Source: Dokdonella_A sp051958935 (GTDB taxonomy: Bacteria > Pseudomonadota > Gammaproteobacteria > Xanthomonadales > Rhodanobacteraceae). Taken from it: a DNA stretch of 64,000 nucleotides. The notes below the pieces were generated by a model. That model was given only the letters and a program-made list of their open reading frames with translations, was not told the DNA's origin and did no database searches. Location of the stretch: NCBI RefSeq assembly GCF_051958935.1, contig NZ_JBQCFP010000018.1, positions 1 through 64,000 on the forward strand, in the 5' to 3' direction. Every line of letters starts with the position of its first letter. Position 1 is the stretch's first letter. Below are positions 17,820 through 30,050 of this stretch, one piece after another. The position numbers and the translations under genes are program-made.

Positions 17820-19139
17820 ATGGCGAACACGATCGAATGCGACGTGCTGGTGGTCGGCGGCGGGCCGGGAGGCTCGACGGTGGCGACGCTGCTGCGCAAG
17901 CAGGGCCGCCACGTCGTGCAGCTCGAGAAGGACCGCCACCCGCGCTTCCACATCGGCGAGTCGCTGCTGCCGTCGAACCTGCCGATCTTCGACGCGCTCG
18001 GCGTCATGGACAAGGTGCGCGCACTCGGCGTGCTCAAGCTCGGCGCCGACTTCCCGTCGCAGGAAGGCAACTACCAGACCTTCCACTTCCGTCGCGCGCT
18101 CGGCAATACGCCGCCGCACGCATTCCAGGTCAAGCGCGAGGAATTCGACCAGATGCTGTTCGAGCATGCGCGCGAGAGCGGCGTCGACGCGCGCGAGAAC
18201 GTCAAGGTCGAGAAGGTCGAGCTCGGCGGCATCGGCCAGGTCGTCGCCTGGGCGAAGGACGCCGCCGGCGAGGACCTCATCGTGCGCGCGAAGTACTTCG
18301 TCGATGCGAGCGGACGCGACACCCTGCTCGGCAACGTGCTCAAGCTCAAGCGCAAGAACGACGCGCACCAGAGCGCGGCGATCTTCGCGCATTTCACCGG
18401 GGTCGAGACGCGCCCCGGCGATGACGCCGGCAACATCAGCATCTACAACTTCGAGCACGGCTGGTGCTGGTTCATCCCGCTGCGCGACGGGGTCATGAGC
18501 ATCGGTTGCGTATGCCGGCCCGAGTACCTCAAGCAGCGGCGCGGCCGCAACGAGGAATTCCTGCTCGCGACGCTCGCGATGATGCCGGACGCGGTGCGCC
18601 GCATGCAGGGCGCGAAGATGGTGTCCGAGGTGCGCGTGACCGGCAACTACTCCTACACCTGCGACCGCATGCACGGCCCGGGCTGGGTCATGGTCGGCGA
18701 TGCGTGGGCATTCGTCGACCCGGTGTTCTCGTCCGGCGTCTACCTCGCGATGCACAGCGGCAAGCAGGCGGCGGCGATGGTCGGCGCCGCGCTCGACGAC
18801 CCGGCGCGCGAACGTGCGCTGCAGGGCGACTTCGAGAAGCGCATCCGCCGCGGCGTGCGCGTGTTCTCGTGGTTCATCTACCGCTTCAACTCGCCGGTCA
18901 TGCGCACGCTGTTCGCGAGCCCGCGCAACACCTGGCGCGTCGAAGAGGGCGTGATCTCGATGCTCGCCGGCGACGTGTTCGACAGCCCGCCGGTGATGCG
19001 CCGCCTGCACCTGTTCAAGCTCATCTACGCGACGGTCGGCCTCGCCAACCTGCGCCGCTGGCTCGGCGAACTCGGCGAACGGCGCCGCCAGGCGAAGGTC
19101 GCGTTCACCGGGGGCAACACGCCGGTGGATCCGGCGTGA
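17820..19139 (+). CDS. flavin-dependent halogenase-like oxidoreductase (xanthomonadin type)
   Basis: The 439-residue protein begins with the FAD Rossmann motif VVGGGPGGSTVATLL, followed by IGESLLPSN, both typical of the tryptophan-halogenase superfamily. It also has the halogenase signature WxWxIP as WCWFIP, and GDAWAFVDPVFSSGVYLAMHSG at the second FAD contact. Xanthomonadins are brominated aryl polyenes, and a gene of this family is part of their clusters, so bromination of the aryl head group or chain is the likely role. GGAGGA lies too close to ATG 17811 but 9 bases from 17820. It ends near a large inverted repeat array. Confidence 0.85.
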   Translation: MANTIECDVLVVGGGPGGSTVATLLRKQGRHVVQLEKDRHPRFHIGESLLPSNLPIFDALGVMDKVRALGVLKLGADFPSQEGNYQTFHFRRALGNTPPHAFQVKREEFDQMLFEHARESGVDARENVKVEKVELGGIGQVVAWAKDAAGEDLIVRAKYFVDASGRDTLLGNVLKLKRKNDAHQSAAIFAHFTGVETRPGDDAGNISIYNFEHGWCWFIPLRDGVMSIGCVCRPEYLKQRRGRNEEFLLATLAMMPDAVRRMQGAKMVSEVRVTGNYSYTCDRMHGPGWVMVGDAWAFVDPVFSSGVYLAMHSGKQAAAMVGAALDDPARERALQGDFEKRIRRGVRVFSWFIYRFNSPVMRTLFASPRNTWRVEEGVISMLAGDVFDSPPVMRRLHLFKLIYATVGLANLRRWLGELGERRRQAKVAFTGGNTPVDPA

Positions 19140-19157
19140 TTTGGGGATTGGTGGGCT

Positions 19158-19263
19158 GGTGATTAGTGATTAGTGATTGGTGATTGGTTGAATAGCCGAG
19201 CGCGCCCGGCATGCTCTTCACGAATCACGAATCACGAATCACGAATCACGAATCACCAATCAC
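19158..19263. repeat. inverted 7-bp repeat arrays (GTGATTA/CACGAAT)
   Basis: The left array (19158-19188) has GTGATTA twice and GTGATTG twice. The right array (19219-19263) has CACGAAT five times, then CACCAAT and CAC. The two arrays are roughly complementary, so they can fold into one long stem between the convergent halogenase and ACP genes. The right array reaches into the ACP stop codon. It may act as a bidirectional terminator. Confidence 0.85.
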
Positions 19264-19547
19264 GGCTCCCGCGCGCGATGTTGCTCGATATGCGCCGACA
19301 ACGCGCGCAGGCTGCCGAAGATCGTGCGGTTGTCGGGGTTGTCCGAGCGCAGCTGGAAGCCGTAACGCTTGGACACCGCGAGCGCGAGTTCGAGCGCGTC
19401 GATCGAGTCGAGGCCGAGGTCGCCGCCGAACAACGCGGCGTCCGGGTCGATCGCTTCCGCCTTGATCCAGTCGATGTTCAGGCTGTCGACGATGAGCCGG
19501 GCGAGTTCCTGTTCGGCGGGCGTCTGGGCAGTGGCGAGATCGGTCAT
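19260..19547 (-). CDS. acyl carrier protein of the aryl-polyene/xanthomonadin pathway
   Basis: The 95-residue protein has the carrier motif GLDSIDALELALAVSKRYGF, with Ser as the phosphopantetheine attachment site. Length and motif match the dedicated ACPs of aryl-polyene pathways. It would carry the growing polyene and the hydroxybenzoyl starter. It is convergent with the halogenase and divergent from xanB2 with a 68-base gap, and its stop codon lies in the 7-bp repeat array. Confidence 0.9.
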   Translation of the reverse strand: MTDLATAQTPAEQELARLIVDSLNIDWIKAEAIDPDAALFGGDLGLDSIDALELALAVSKRYGFQLRSDNPDNRTIFGSLRALSAHIEQHRAREP

Positions 19548-19615
19548 GGCGGGCGCTGGCTCGGGTATTGCAGGCAGTGGCGGTCGGCGCAGTGTATCAT
19601 CCGCGACCCTCTCCA
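19548..19615. promoter_or_regulatory. divergent promoter region, ACP / xanB2
   Basis: Only 68 bases separate the two opposite starts, so the promoters must overlap and the genes are likely co-regulated. GTGTATCAT at 19592-19600 is the most A/T-rich spot, but no full promoter can be named. Confidence 0.4.
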
Positions 19616-20632
19616 ATGCCCGACCCTGCAGCGCCGATGTCCACGCCGATGAGCCTGCCCGCAGCGCCGGTGGCGCCGCTCGCGATCCGCTACGAGCACG
19701 CCGCGCTGGACGCGCTGCTCGCGGCGGACGACGTGCTCGCGGTGATCGGCTTCGGTCGCGCGGCGCCGGCCTCGGACGATCCGCGCGTACTGCGCGTCGG
19801 GCTCGAGCCGCTCGTGGCCGACACAGCGCCGTTCGAAGTCTGGCGCGGCGTCGCGCCGGTGCGTCAGGGTCGCGACGGCGAGCTCGCCTGGAGCAGCGAC
19901 GGCGAGCACCTGTTCTTCGCGATCGAGGTCGACGAAGACGCATACGACGGCATCGGTGGCGCGGCCGAGCACGCGTACGCCTGCCTCGGCCCGTTCGTCG
20001 CCGCGAGCGACACGCCGCACATCCTGCGCCTGTGGAACTACCTCGACGCGATCAATCTCGGCGACGGCGACGATGAACGCTACCGTCGCTTCTGCGCCGG
20101 CCGCGCGCGCGGCATGGATGCGCACGTTCCCGCGCGTTACCCGGCGGCGACCGCGATCGGCCGCCACGATGGCGTGCGCCGCCTGCAGGTGTACGGCCTC
20201 GCCGCGCGACACGCGGGTACGCCGGTCGAGAATCCGCGCCAGGTCAGTGCCTGGCGCTATCCGCGCGAATACGGGCCGACCGCGCCGACCTTCGCGCGCG
20301 GCATGCGTACCGCGAGCGCGGAACTGCTGATCTCCGGTACCGCCGCGGTGGTCGGGCACGCCTCGCGACACGCCGGCGACATCGATGCGCAGCTCGACGA
20401 GACGATCGCCAACCTGCAGAGCCTCGCGATCGAAGCCGGCGCGCCGGTGCCCGGCCTCGACGGCCACAGCGTGATGAAAGCCTACGTGCGCCACGACGCC
20501 GACGCTCCGCACGTCGCCCGGATGCTGCACGCGCGCCTGCCCTCGCTCGGCGGCCTCGTCCTGCTCGGCGGCGACATCTGCCGGCGCGAACTGCTGGTCG
20601 AGGTCGACGGCGTGCACGTACTCGCGGACTGA
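19616..20632 (+). CDS. xanB2: chorismatase / hydroxybenzoate synthase, XanB2-like
   Basis: The 338-residue protein matches the chorismatase (pteridine-dependent-dioxygenase-like) family. Features include LGPFVAASDTPHILRLWNYLDAIN, RYRRFCAGRARG and the C-terminal SAELLISGTAAVVGHASRHAGD, which holds the substrate-binding GTA and GH residues. XanB2 turns chorismate into 3- and 4-hydroxybenzoate; 3-hydroxybenzoate is the xanthomonadin starter and 4-hydroxybenzoate feeds ubiquinone. It lies next to the pigment ACP, which supports the assignment. The start at 19616 is first in frame; MSTPMS at 19637 is an alternative. Confidence 0.88.
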   Translation: MPDPAAPMSTPMSLPAAPVAPLAIRYEHAALDALLAADDVLAVIGFGRAAPASDDPRVLRVGLEPLVADTAPFEVWRGVAPVRQGRDGELAWSSDGEHLFFAIEVDEDAYDGIGGAAEHAYACLGPFVAASDTPHILRLWNYLDAINLGDGDDERYRRFCAGRARGMDAHVPARYPAATAIGRHDGVRRLQVYGLAARHAGTPVENPRQVSAWRYPREYGPTAPTFARGMRTASAELLISGTAAVVGHASRHAGDIDAQLDETIANLQSLAIEAGAPVPGLDGHSVMKAYVRHDADAPHVARMLHARLPSLGGLVLLGGDICRRELLVEVDGVHVLAD

Positions 20633-20637
20633 ACCGC

Positions 20638-21132
20638 GTGTCGCCGCGCCGCACCGCACGAGGCGCGCTGCTCGCGCTCGCCTGCAGCGCAGGGCTCGGA
20701 GCGTGCGGGTCATCGCCCGATCCCGCCGCCGTGAGCGACGCCGCCAAGGCCGGCGGCAGCAACGAGCACGGCCTCGTGCGCCTGCGCAACCCGCTCGAGG
20801 GCGACGCCGCCGCGATCGCGGCCGGGCAGGCCCTGTTCGCGGGCAAGGCCTGCGCGGCGTGCCATGGCGCGAGCGGCGGCGGCGGCATGTGCCCACCGCT
20901 CGTCAACGACGCCTGGGTCTACGGCGACGACGACACCACGCTCTACCACCTGATCCGCGAAGGCAGCATGGCGATGCGCGCGCGCGGCTATGCGCGCGGC
21001 AGCGCCGAGAAGGTCGCCGGCGACATGCCGCCGCTCGGCAGCGCGCTCAGCGAGCAGGAAACCTGGCAGCTGATCGCATGGATCCGGGCGAACCATGCGC
21101 ACGCGGCGCCGAGGGCGCCGGCGACACGGTGA
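20638..21132 (+). CDS. lipoprotein cytochrome c, class I
   Basis: The 164-residue protein (GTG start, 5 bases after xanB2) has a lipobox LGAC, so it is a lipoprotein. It has one haem site CAACH and a downstream MPPLG segment that supplies the methionine ligand. It is a periplasmic electron carrier. The next genes, a YVTN propeller and the formaldehyde enzymes, suggest it serves a PQQ-type alcohol dehydrogenase not present in this window; that partner is inferred. Confidence 0.85.
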   Translation: MSPRRTARGALLALACSAGLGACGSSPDPAAVSDAAKAGGSNEHGLVRLRNPLEGDAAAIAAGQALFAGKACAACHGASGGGGMCPPLVNDAWVYGDDDTTLYHLIREGSMAMRARGYARGSAEKVAGDMPPLGSALSEQETWQLIAWIRANHAHAAPRAPATR

Positions 21133-21187
21133 CGACGGCGCGCGCGAGCGCGTATCGTGTCCCCCCTGCCGTCGTACCGGAGCCGCG

Positions 21188-22147
21188 ATGTCCACCCCTT
21201 TTCCGCGCCTGCTCGCCGTTGCGCTGCTCCTCGTCGCGGGCACGGCCGTGGCGGCGCCGCTCGCCTACGTGCCGAACCAGAAGAGCGGTTCGATTTCGGT
21301 GATCGACACCGCGACCGACGCGGTCGTGCGCACGCTGACCGCCGGCGGCGCGCTCGGCGATCGCGTGCAGGCGCTCGACATCGACGCGCGCGGCAAGACG
21401 CTCTACGTCGTCGACGCCGGCCACGACCAGCTCGTCGTGCTCGATGCCGCGACCGACCAGGTGCGCGGCAAGGTCGCGATCGGTGCGGATACCGAGGGCG
21501 TGCGGCTGTCGCCGGACGACCGCACGATCGCGATCTGCGCCGAGGGCCAGCACCAGGTGCTGCTCGTCGACGCGGCATCGCTCGCGATCAGCGCGCGCAT
21601 CAAGGTGCGCGGGCGCAATCCCGAACACTGCGAGTTCTCGCCCGACGGCAAGTTCCTCGTCACCAGCAACGAAGGTTCGAACGACCTCGACGTGATCGAC
21701 CTCGCCACGCGCGCCTCGGTCGGCTCCATCGCGACCGCGGGCCATCCGCGCGGCGCGGCGTTCCTGCCGCGCTCCTCGACGCTCTACGTCGCGCAGGAGT
21801 CGGCCAACGGCGTCGACCTCGTCGACTTCGCCGCGCGCCGCAAGGTCGCGACGATCGCGACGGCCGACCGCGCCGCCGGCGTCACCGTCGCGCCCGACGG
21901 CAAGCGGGTGTACGTCGCCAACGGCAGCGGCAGCGTGACGGTGATCGACGTCGCGAGCAGCGTCGTCATCCGCGAAATCCCGGTCGGCAAGCGGCCGTGG
22001 AACATGGCGATCACGCCGGACGGGCGCAAGCTCTACGTCGCCAACGGCCGCTCCAACTCGGTCAGCGTGATCGACACGCGCACGTTCGACGTGACGAAGG
22101 AAATCGCGGTCGGAGAACTGCCTTGGGGCATCGCGATCGCGCCCTGA
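21188..22147 (+). CDS. periplasmic YVTN beta-propeller protein (PQQ-catabolism associated)
   Basis: The 319-residue protein has a signal peptide (cut near AVAA) and then seven YVTN-type blades: PLAYVPNQKSGSISVIDTA, TLYVVDAGHDQLVVLD, FLVTSNEGSNDLDVIDL, TLYVAQESANGVDLVD, RVYVANGSGSVTVIDV, KLYVANGRSNSVSVIDT. Proteins of this type are found with PQQ-dependent alcohol oxidation genes, which fits the cytochrome c before it and the formaldehyde enzymes after it. It probably has a binding or scaffold role, with no catalytic residues evident. Confidence 0.82.
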   Translation: MSTPFPRLLAVALLLVAGTAVAAPLAYVPNQKSGSISVIDTATDAVVRTLTAGGALGDRVQALDIDARGKTLYVVDAGHDQLVVLDAATDQVRGKVAIGADTEGVRLSPDDRTIAICAEGQHQVLLVDAASLAISARIKVRGRNPEHCEFSPDGKFLVTSNEGSNDLDVIDLATRASVGSIATAGHPRGAAFLPRSSTLYVAQESANGVDLVDFAARRKVATIATADRAAGVTVAPDGKRVYVANGSGSVTVIDVASSVVIREIPVGKRPWNMAITPDGRKLYVANGRSNSVSVIDTRTFDVTKEIAVGELPWGIAIAP

Positions 22148-22230
22148 GCGCCTCCCCTTTCGCGGCGCCGGCGCGTGGCGCGACAATGCGCGTCCGCGCC
22201 GCCCGGCGCACATTGCATGCGAGGTGATCG

Positions 22231-23340
<1,110 letters not shown>

Positions 23341-23408
23341 GCATCGGCGGGACGGCGGTCGCCGGCATGGGCGCGCAGGCGATGGTGCAACCGTCGAAGC
23401 GAAAATGG

Positions 23409-23428
23409 ATTCCCGCTTCCGCGGGAAT
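23409..23428 (+). repeat. REP-like hairpin ATTCCCGC-TTCC-GCGGGAAT
   Basis: An 8-bp perfect stem with a 4-base loop lies between frmA and gfa. The sequence resembles the dispersed GGATTCCCGC...GCGGGAATG repeats common in Xanthomonadales and other proteobacteria. It may also weaken readthrough into gfa. Confidence 0.65.
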
Positions 23429-23556
23429 GGCGGCGCGGCGGAATCGGCCGACTGACGGGCGCACCGATGCGTCGTCGCCGTCACGCGGCGCAAAGTGGTT
23501 CGCCAGGGACGCGGCTTGGCAACGTGGTAGATGCTGACTCCAACCGGGAGGCCATC

Positions 23557-24129
23557 ATGGCCGTTGCAATCCATCCGTCGGTCGACCGCGGGATCGCGCC
23601 CGCGGCGCCGGGTTTCGCGGGCGGCACGCTCGCGTGCAGGTGCGCGTCCGATCCGGTCATCGTCGCGCTGAAGGCACAGACCGCGCACAACCACGTGTGC
23701 GGATGCACGCAGTGCTGGAAACCCGCGGGCGCGCTGTTCTCGTTGGTCGCGGTGGTGCCGAGCGACAAGGTCGAGGTTACGGCGAACGGCGACAAGCTGC
23801 GCGTCGTCGATCCGGCGAAGACGATCCTGCGCCATGCCTGCAGCGCGTGCGGCACGCACATGTACGGCCGCATCGAGAACACGAAGCATCCGTTTTACGG
23901 CCTCGACTTCGTGCATACGGAACTGTCGCCGCAGGCCGGCTGGTCGCCGCCGACGTTCGCCGCGTTCGTGTCGTCGATCATCGAGGCCGGCGCCGATCCG
24001 GCCGAGATGGGCAGGGTTCGCGCGCAGCTGAAGTCGCTCGGCCTCGAACCGTACGACTGCCTGTCGCCACCGCTGATGGACGCGATCGCGACGCACGCGG
24101 CCAGGGCATCCGGCGTGCTCAGGGGCTGA
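23557..24129 (+). CDS. gfa: S-(hydroxymethyl)glutathione synthase (formaldehyde-activating enzyme)
   Basis: The 190-residue protein has the zinc cysteines of the GFA family in order: CRCAS, CGCTQCWKP and HACSACGTHMYGRI, followed by YGLDFVHTELSP. It speeds the joining of formaldehyde to glutathione, feeding FrmA. The start at 23557 follows CGGGAGG and gives the family N-terminus. A TonB-dependent receptor starts 2 bases after its stop, so the two are probably cotranscribed. Confidence 0.93.
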   Translation: MAVAIHPSVDRGIAPAAPGFAGGTLACRCASDPVIVALKAQTAHNHVCGCTQCWKPAGALFSLVAVVPSDKVEVTANGDKLRVVDPAKTILRHACSACGTHMYGRIENTKHPFYGLDFVHTELSPQAGWSPPTFAAFVSSIIEAGADPAEMGRVRAQLKSLGLEPYDCLSPPLMDAIATHAARASGVLRG

Positions 24130-24131
24130 GC

Positions 24132-26453
24132 ATGCCCTTCGCGCAGTGCACGCGGCACGGCGCCGCACTCATCCTCGCCGTGCTCGCGCTGCTGCGCGCG
24201 GGCGCCCTAAACGCGCAGCAACGCGGCGACGAGGACGTCGACGCGCTCGACCTCGTGCGCGTCGTCGGCGTCACGCCGCTGACCGGCACCGAGCTGCCCG
24301 CGGCGAAGCTGCCGTACGACGTGCAATCGACGGACGACGCCGCGTTCTCACGCGCGCAGGTCGCCGGCCTCGCCGACTACCTCGACCGCCATCTCGCCGG
24401 CGTGAGCAGCAATGCGGCGCAGAACAGCCCGCTGCAGCCGGACCTGCAGTTCCGCGGTTACACCGCGACGCCGCTGCTCGGTGGCGCGGAAGGCCTGTCG
24501 GTCTACCTCGACGGCGTGCGCGTCAACGAAGTGTTCGGCGACACCGTCAACTGGGATCTCGTGCCCGACGCCGCGATCGAACGCATGAGCCTGTTCGCCG
24601 GAGCGAACCCGATCTTCGGCCTCAACACGCTCGGCGGCGCGATCGCGATCCGCACCAAGAGCGGCTTCAGCGATCCGGGTACGCGCGTTTCGCTCTACGG
24701 CGGCTCGTTCGGCCGCAGCGACGCGACGTTCGAGACCGCCGGCAACGCGGGCACGTGGGGCTGGTACCTCATGGGTCGCCGCTTCGACGAGGACGGCTGG
24801 CGCGACGCATCGCCGTCGAACGCGAAGAACCTTTACGGGACGTTGTCGTGGCGCGGCGATGCGGCGACGTTCGACCTGCACCTCGGCCACGGCGACACCG
24901 ACCTCACCGGCAACGGCCCCGCGCCCGTGCAGCAGCTCGCCGGGCGCTGGCAAGCCGTATTCACCGCGCCCGACGAGACCGCGAACCGCATGGACCTCGC
25001 GAGCGGCGAAGGCTCGCTCGACGTCTCCGAACACGCGAAGCTCTCGTTCACGCTGTTCCATCGCGCGGTGACGACGCGTTCGTACAACGGCGACGGCAGC
25101 GACTTCGAGGAGTGCGACGACGACGCCACGATCCTGTGCGACGGCGGCGAAGCCGTGCTCGACCAGCATGGCGCGCCGCTGCCCGCGACGTTCGACGCAA
25201 TCAACAACATCAGCCGGCGCCGCCAGCGCAGCAACGGCGCCACGGTGCAGCTCGCGATCGATGCGCCGCTCGCGGGGCGCGAGAACCAGCTCGTCGTCGG
25301 CCTCGATGCGAACGACGGTCGCCTGCGCTTCGATTCCGCGGTGGAGGCGGCGATGCTCGACGCCGACCGCCATACCTCGGCGGACTCGGGGCTGTTCATT
25401 CCCGACGCCGCACTCGCGGTGCGCAGCCGCACGCGCAGCCTCGGCCTGTATGCCACCGATACGCTGTCGTTGACCGAGCGTCTCGCCCTCACGCTGTCCG
25501 CGCGCGGCAACCACACGCGCACGACGATCACCGATCCCGGCGGCGAGAACCCCGACCTCGACGGCCGCCACCGGTTCTCGCGGATCAACCCCGCCGCCGG
25601 ATTCACCTGGCGCTGGAGCGACGCGCTGAATGCGTACGCGGGGTACAGCGAGTCGACGCGCGCGCCGACGCCGGTCGAGCTCACCTGCGCGGACGAGGAC
25701 GCGCCGTGCAAGCTGCCGAACCAGTTCCTCAGCGACCCGCCGCTCGAGCAGGTCGTCGCGAAGGGCTGGGAAGCCGGCCTGCGCGGTGCGCTCGTCGACG
25801 CGCGTGGCGGCGATCGTCTCGACTGGCGCGTCGGCGCGTTCCGCACGACCAACACCGACGACATCCTGTTCCAGGCGACCGGCGGCACGCAGTCGAACGA
25901 AGGCTTCTTCGCCAATGTCGGCGACACGCGCCGGCAGGGCCTCCAGGCGGGCATTTCCGGCACCTCGTTCGGGCGACGCCTCGCGTGGCATGCGAACGCG
26001 AGCTGGCTCGACGCGACCTATCGCAGCGCGTTCGTCGAGAACAGCGCGCATCACCCGGATGCCGACGACGACGGGCTCATCGCCGTGCGGCGCGGCGACC
26101 GCATCCCGGGCCTGCCGCGCGCGAGCGTGAAGCTCGGTGCCGATTTCGCGTTCACGCCTGCATGGTCGCTCGGTGGCGACGTGGTCGCGAACACGGGGCA
26201 GTACCTGCGCGGCGACGAGGCGAACCGCTTGGCGCGCACGGGCGGCTGGGCCGTCGTGAACCTGCGCGCGGAATGGAGCCTCAATGCGCACGCGAGCGTG
26301 TTCGCGCGCGTGGACAACGTATTCGATCGCCGCTACGTCACCTTCGGCACGCTCGGCGATGCGAGCGAGGTATTCGACGCCTTCGACGATCCGCGCTTCC
26401 TCGGCCCCGCTGCGCCGCGCGGCGCATGGGTGGGCGTGCGGCTGTCGCTGTGA
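24132..26453 (+). CDS. TonB-dependent outer-membrane receptor
   Basis: The 773-residue protein has a signal peptide (to about NAQ, residue 27), a plug domain (LRFRGY-like DLQFRGYTATPLLGGAEGLSVYLDGVRVNEVFGDTVNWDLVP, then LFAGANPIFGLNTLGGAIAIRTKSGF) and a beta barrel ending GAWVGVRLSL. Two acidic, cysteine-bearing loops (FEECDDDATILCDGG and CADEDAPCKL) are notable. It takes up an unknown ligand using TonB energy. Placement directly behind gfa ties it to the one-carbon module; uptake of a metal or cofactor for an alcohol dehydrogenase is a guess. Confidence 0.87.
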   Translation: MPFAQCTRHGAALILAVLALLRAGALNAQQRGDEDVDALDLVRVVGVTPLTGTELPAAKLPYDVQSTDDAAFSRAQVAGLADYLDRHLAGVSSNAAQNSPLQPDLQFRGYTATPLLGGAEGLSVYLDGVRVNEVFGDTVNWDLVPDAAIERMSLFAGANPIFGLNTLGGAIAIRTKSGFSDPGTRVSLYGGSFGRSDATFETAGNAGTWGWYLMGRRFDEDGWRDASPSNAKNLYGTLSWRGDAATFDLHLGHGDTDLTGNGPAPVQQLAGRWQAVFTAPDETANRMDLASGEGSLDVSEHAKLSFTLFHRAVTTRSYNGDGSDFEECDDDATILCDGGEAVLDQHGAPLPATFDAINNISRRRQRSNGATVQLAIDAPLAGRENQLVVGLDANDGRLRFDSAVEAAMLDADRHTSADSGLFIPDAALAVRSRTRSLGLYATDTLSLTERLALTLSARGNHTRTTITDPGGENPDLDGRHRFSRINPAAGFTWRWSDALNAYAGYSESTRAPTPVELTCADEDAPCKLPNQFLSDPPLEQVVAKGWEAGLRGALVDARGGDRLDWRVGAFRTTNTDDILFQATGGTQSNEGFFANVGDTRRQGLQAGISGTSFGRRLAWHANASWLDATYRSAFVENSAHHPDADDDGLIAVRRGDRIPGLPRASVKLGADFAFTPAWSLGGDVVANTGQYLRGDEANRLARTGGWAVVNLRAEWSLNAHASVFARVDNVFDRRYVTFGTLGDASEVFDAFDDPRFLGPAAPRGAWVGVRLSL

Positions 26454-26528
26454 CATCGCGATCGCGCTTCGTGCGTGCGGGCGATGCGGCGCCGCGCGCC
26501 AACCGTGAAACGCGCGGCAACGCAAGCC

Positions 26529-26556
26529 TTGACCGCACCGGGGGCATTACTACGAT
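26529..26556 (+). promoter_or_regulatory. candidate sigma-70 promoter for tex
   Basis: TTGACC (26529-26534) and TACGAT (26551-26556) are 16 bases apart, about 145 bases before the tex start. This is one of the few plausible -35/-10 pairs in the window. Confidence 0.45.
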
Positions 26557-26700
26557 ACGGCGCTCGCACACGCGTGCGTGAAACGAGCGGAAGCGTCCCG
26601 ACGCGATCCGTCTCCCTCGACGAAATCCCTCAAGCGCCCGCCCGAACGGGCACGGCGGCCTCGTGCACGGCGCGATCGCCGTCGCGACACAGGACGATCC

Positions 26701-29025
<2,325 letters not shown>

Positions 29026-29222
29026 GGGCTGAACAGCGTCGCGACTCTATGGATTCGCTCCCACGCACGGCGTGCGCTCGACCTTCGGGCTCGAGCCGCC
29101 GCGTCGTCGTTTGTCCTGCAGAACCATTACCTGAGCGCGACCCGAACGGCGATCCGCGCATCGGCCGATCCCGTGAAGTCCCGCCTTAAACTTGGGCTCC
29201 ACGGTATTTCTGGATCGCCATC

Positions 29223-29996
29223 ATGAACATCCGCACGATATCCGGCCTGCCGATCGCGATCGCTGCCGCAGCCGCACTGGCGGCGTGCAGCGACAAGCCG
29301 GCGGCCACGAGCACCGGCGATGCGCCCGCGGCAACGGCGTCCACGCAGGCATCGACGGACGCACCGCCGCACGAAGGACTCACCGCGCGCGAGATGATCT
29401 CGGCACCGCGCGGCAGCCTGCCTCCTGCAGGGAATCCCGATGGCGACTTGCCCGATGCCGGTGCGGCGGCCGCGCAGGCGCAGTCCGCGCGTGCCGAACT
29501 GCCCGCACCACCCGCGGGCGACAGCACAGACGCATCGCCTGCGCGCCCGCAAGATGCAGGCAGCGCCACGCCCCGTTACGCGGACGTGATCAGCGTGCAG
29601 CCCGTCAAGCAGACGACGACGCGCGAGCGCGAGGAATGCCGCGACGAGCGCATCGTGCACAAGCACCGGCCGAAGGATGACCGGCAAGTGGCCGGCACCG
29701 TGCTCGGCGCCGTCGCCGGTGGCGTGATCGGCCATCAGGTCGGCGGCGGGCGCGGACGCGATCTCGCGACCGTCGCCGGCGCCGTCGGCGGCGGCTATGC
29801 CGGCAAGAAGATCCAGCAGCGGCAGCAGGACCGCGACACCTACACGACGACCGAGCGCCGCTGCCGCACCGTGAAGGAGCCGGTCGAGGACGTCACCTAC
29901 GACGTCGTTTACGAATACCGCGGCCAGACGCACCAGGTGCGCCTCGACCACGACCCGGGCGAGCGCGTCGAGCTGCCCGTGCGCGGGATCGAGTAG
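29223..29996 (+). CDS. glycine-zipper 2TM lipoprotein
   Basis: The 257-residue protein has a lipoprotein signal with lipobox LAAC. A Pro/Ala/Thr-rich spacer of about 100 residues follows, then a glycine-zipper segment (AGTVLGAVAGGVIGHQVGGG, TVAGAVGGGYAGKKIQ) as in SlyB/Rick_17kDa-like outer-membrane proteins, and a soluble end with paired cysteines before and after the zipper. It is likely an outer-membrane lipoprotein involved in envelope integrity. No partner gene is adjacent. Confidence 0.85.
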   Translation: MNIRTISGLPIAIAAAAALAACSDKPAATSTGDAPAATASTQASTDAPPHEGLTAREMISAPRGSLPPAGNPDGDLPDAGAAAAQAQSARAELPAPPAGDSTDASPARPQDAGSATPRYADVISVQPVKQTTTREREECRDERIVHKHRPKDDRQVAGTVLGAVAGGVIGHQVGGGRGRDLATVAGAVGGGYAGKKIQQRQQDRDTYTTTERRCRTVKEPVEDVTYDVVYEYRGQTHQVRLDHDPGERVELPVRGIE

Positions 29997-30000
29997 GCGC

Positions 30001-30040
30001 TGCAGGCCGCTCGCGCCGTTTCGGCGCGGACGGCCCTGCA
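30001..30040. terminator. bidirectional hairpin between convergent genes
   Basis: A dyad of nearly 19 bp around CGCCG TTT CGGCG fills the gap between the glycine-zipper gene (+) and the redoxin gene (-). It has a few mismatches and fits a shared terminator. Confidence 0.65.
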
Positions 30041-30050
30041 CCGGCGACCG

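Noticed and set aside
19158..19263. Possible CRISPR array
   Set aside because: Units are 7 bp with no spacers, and the two halves run in opposite orientation.
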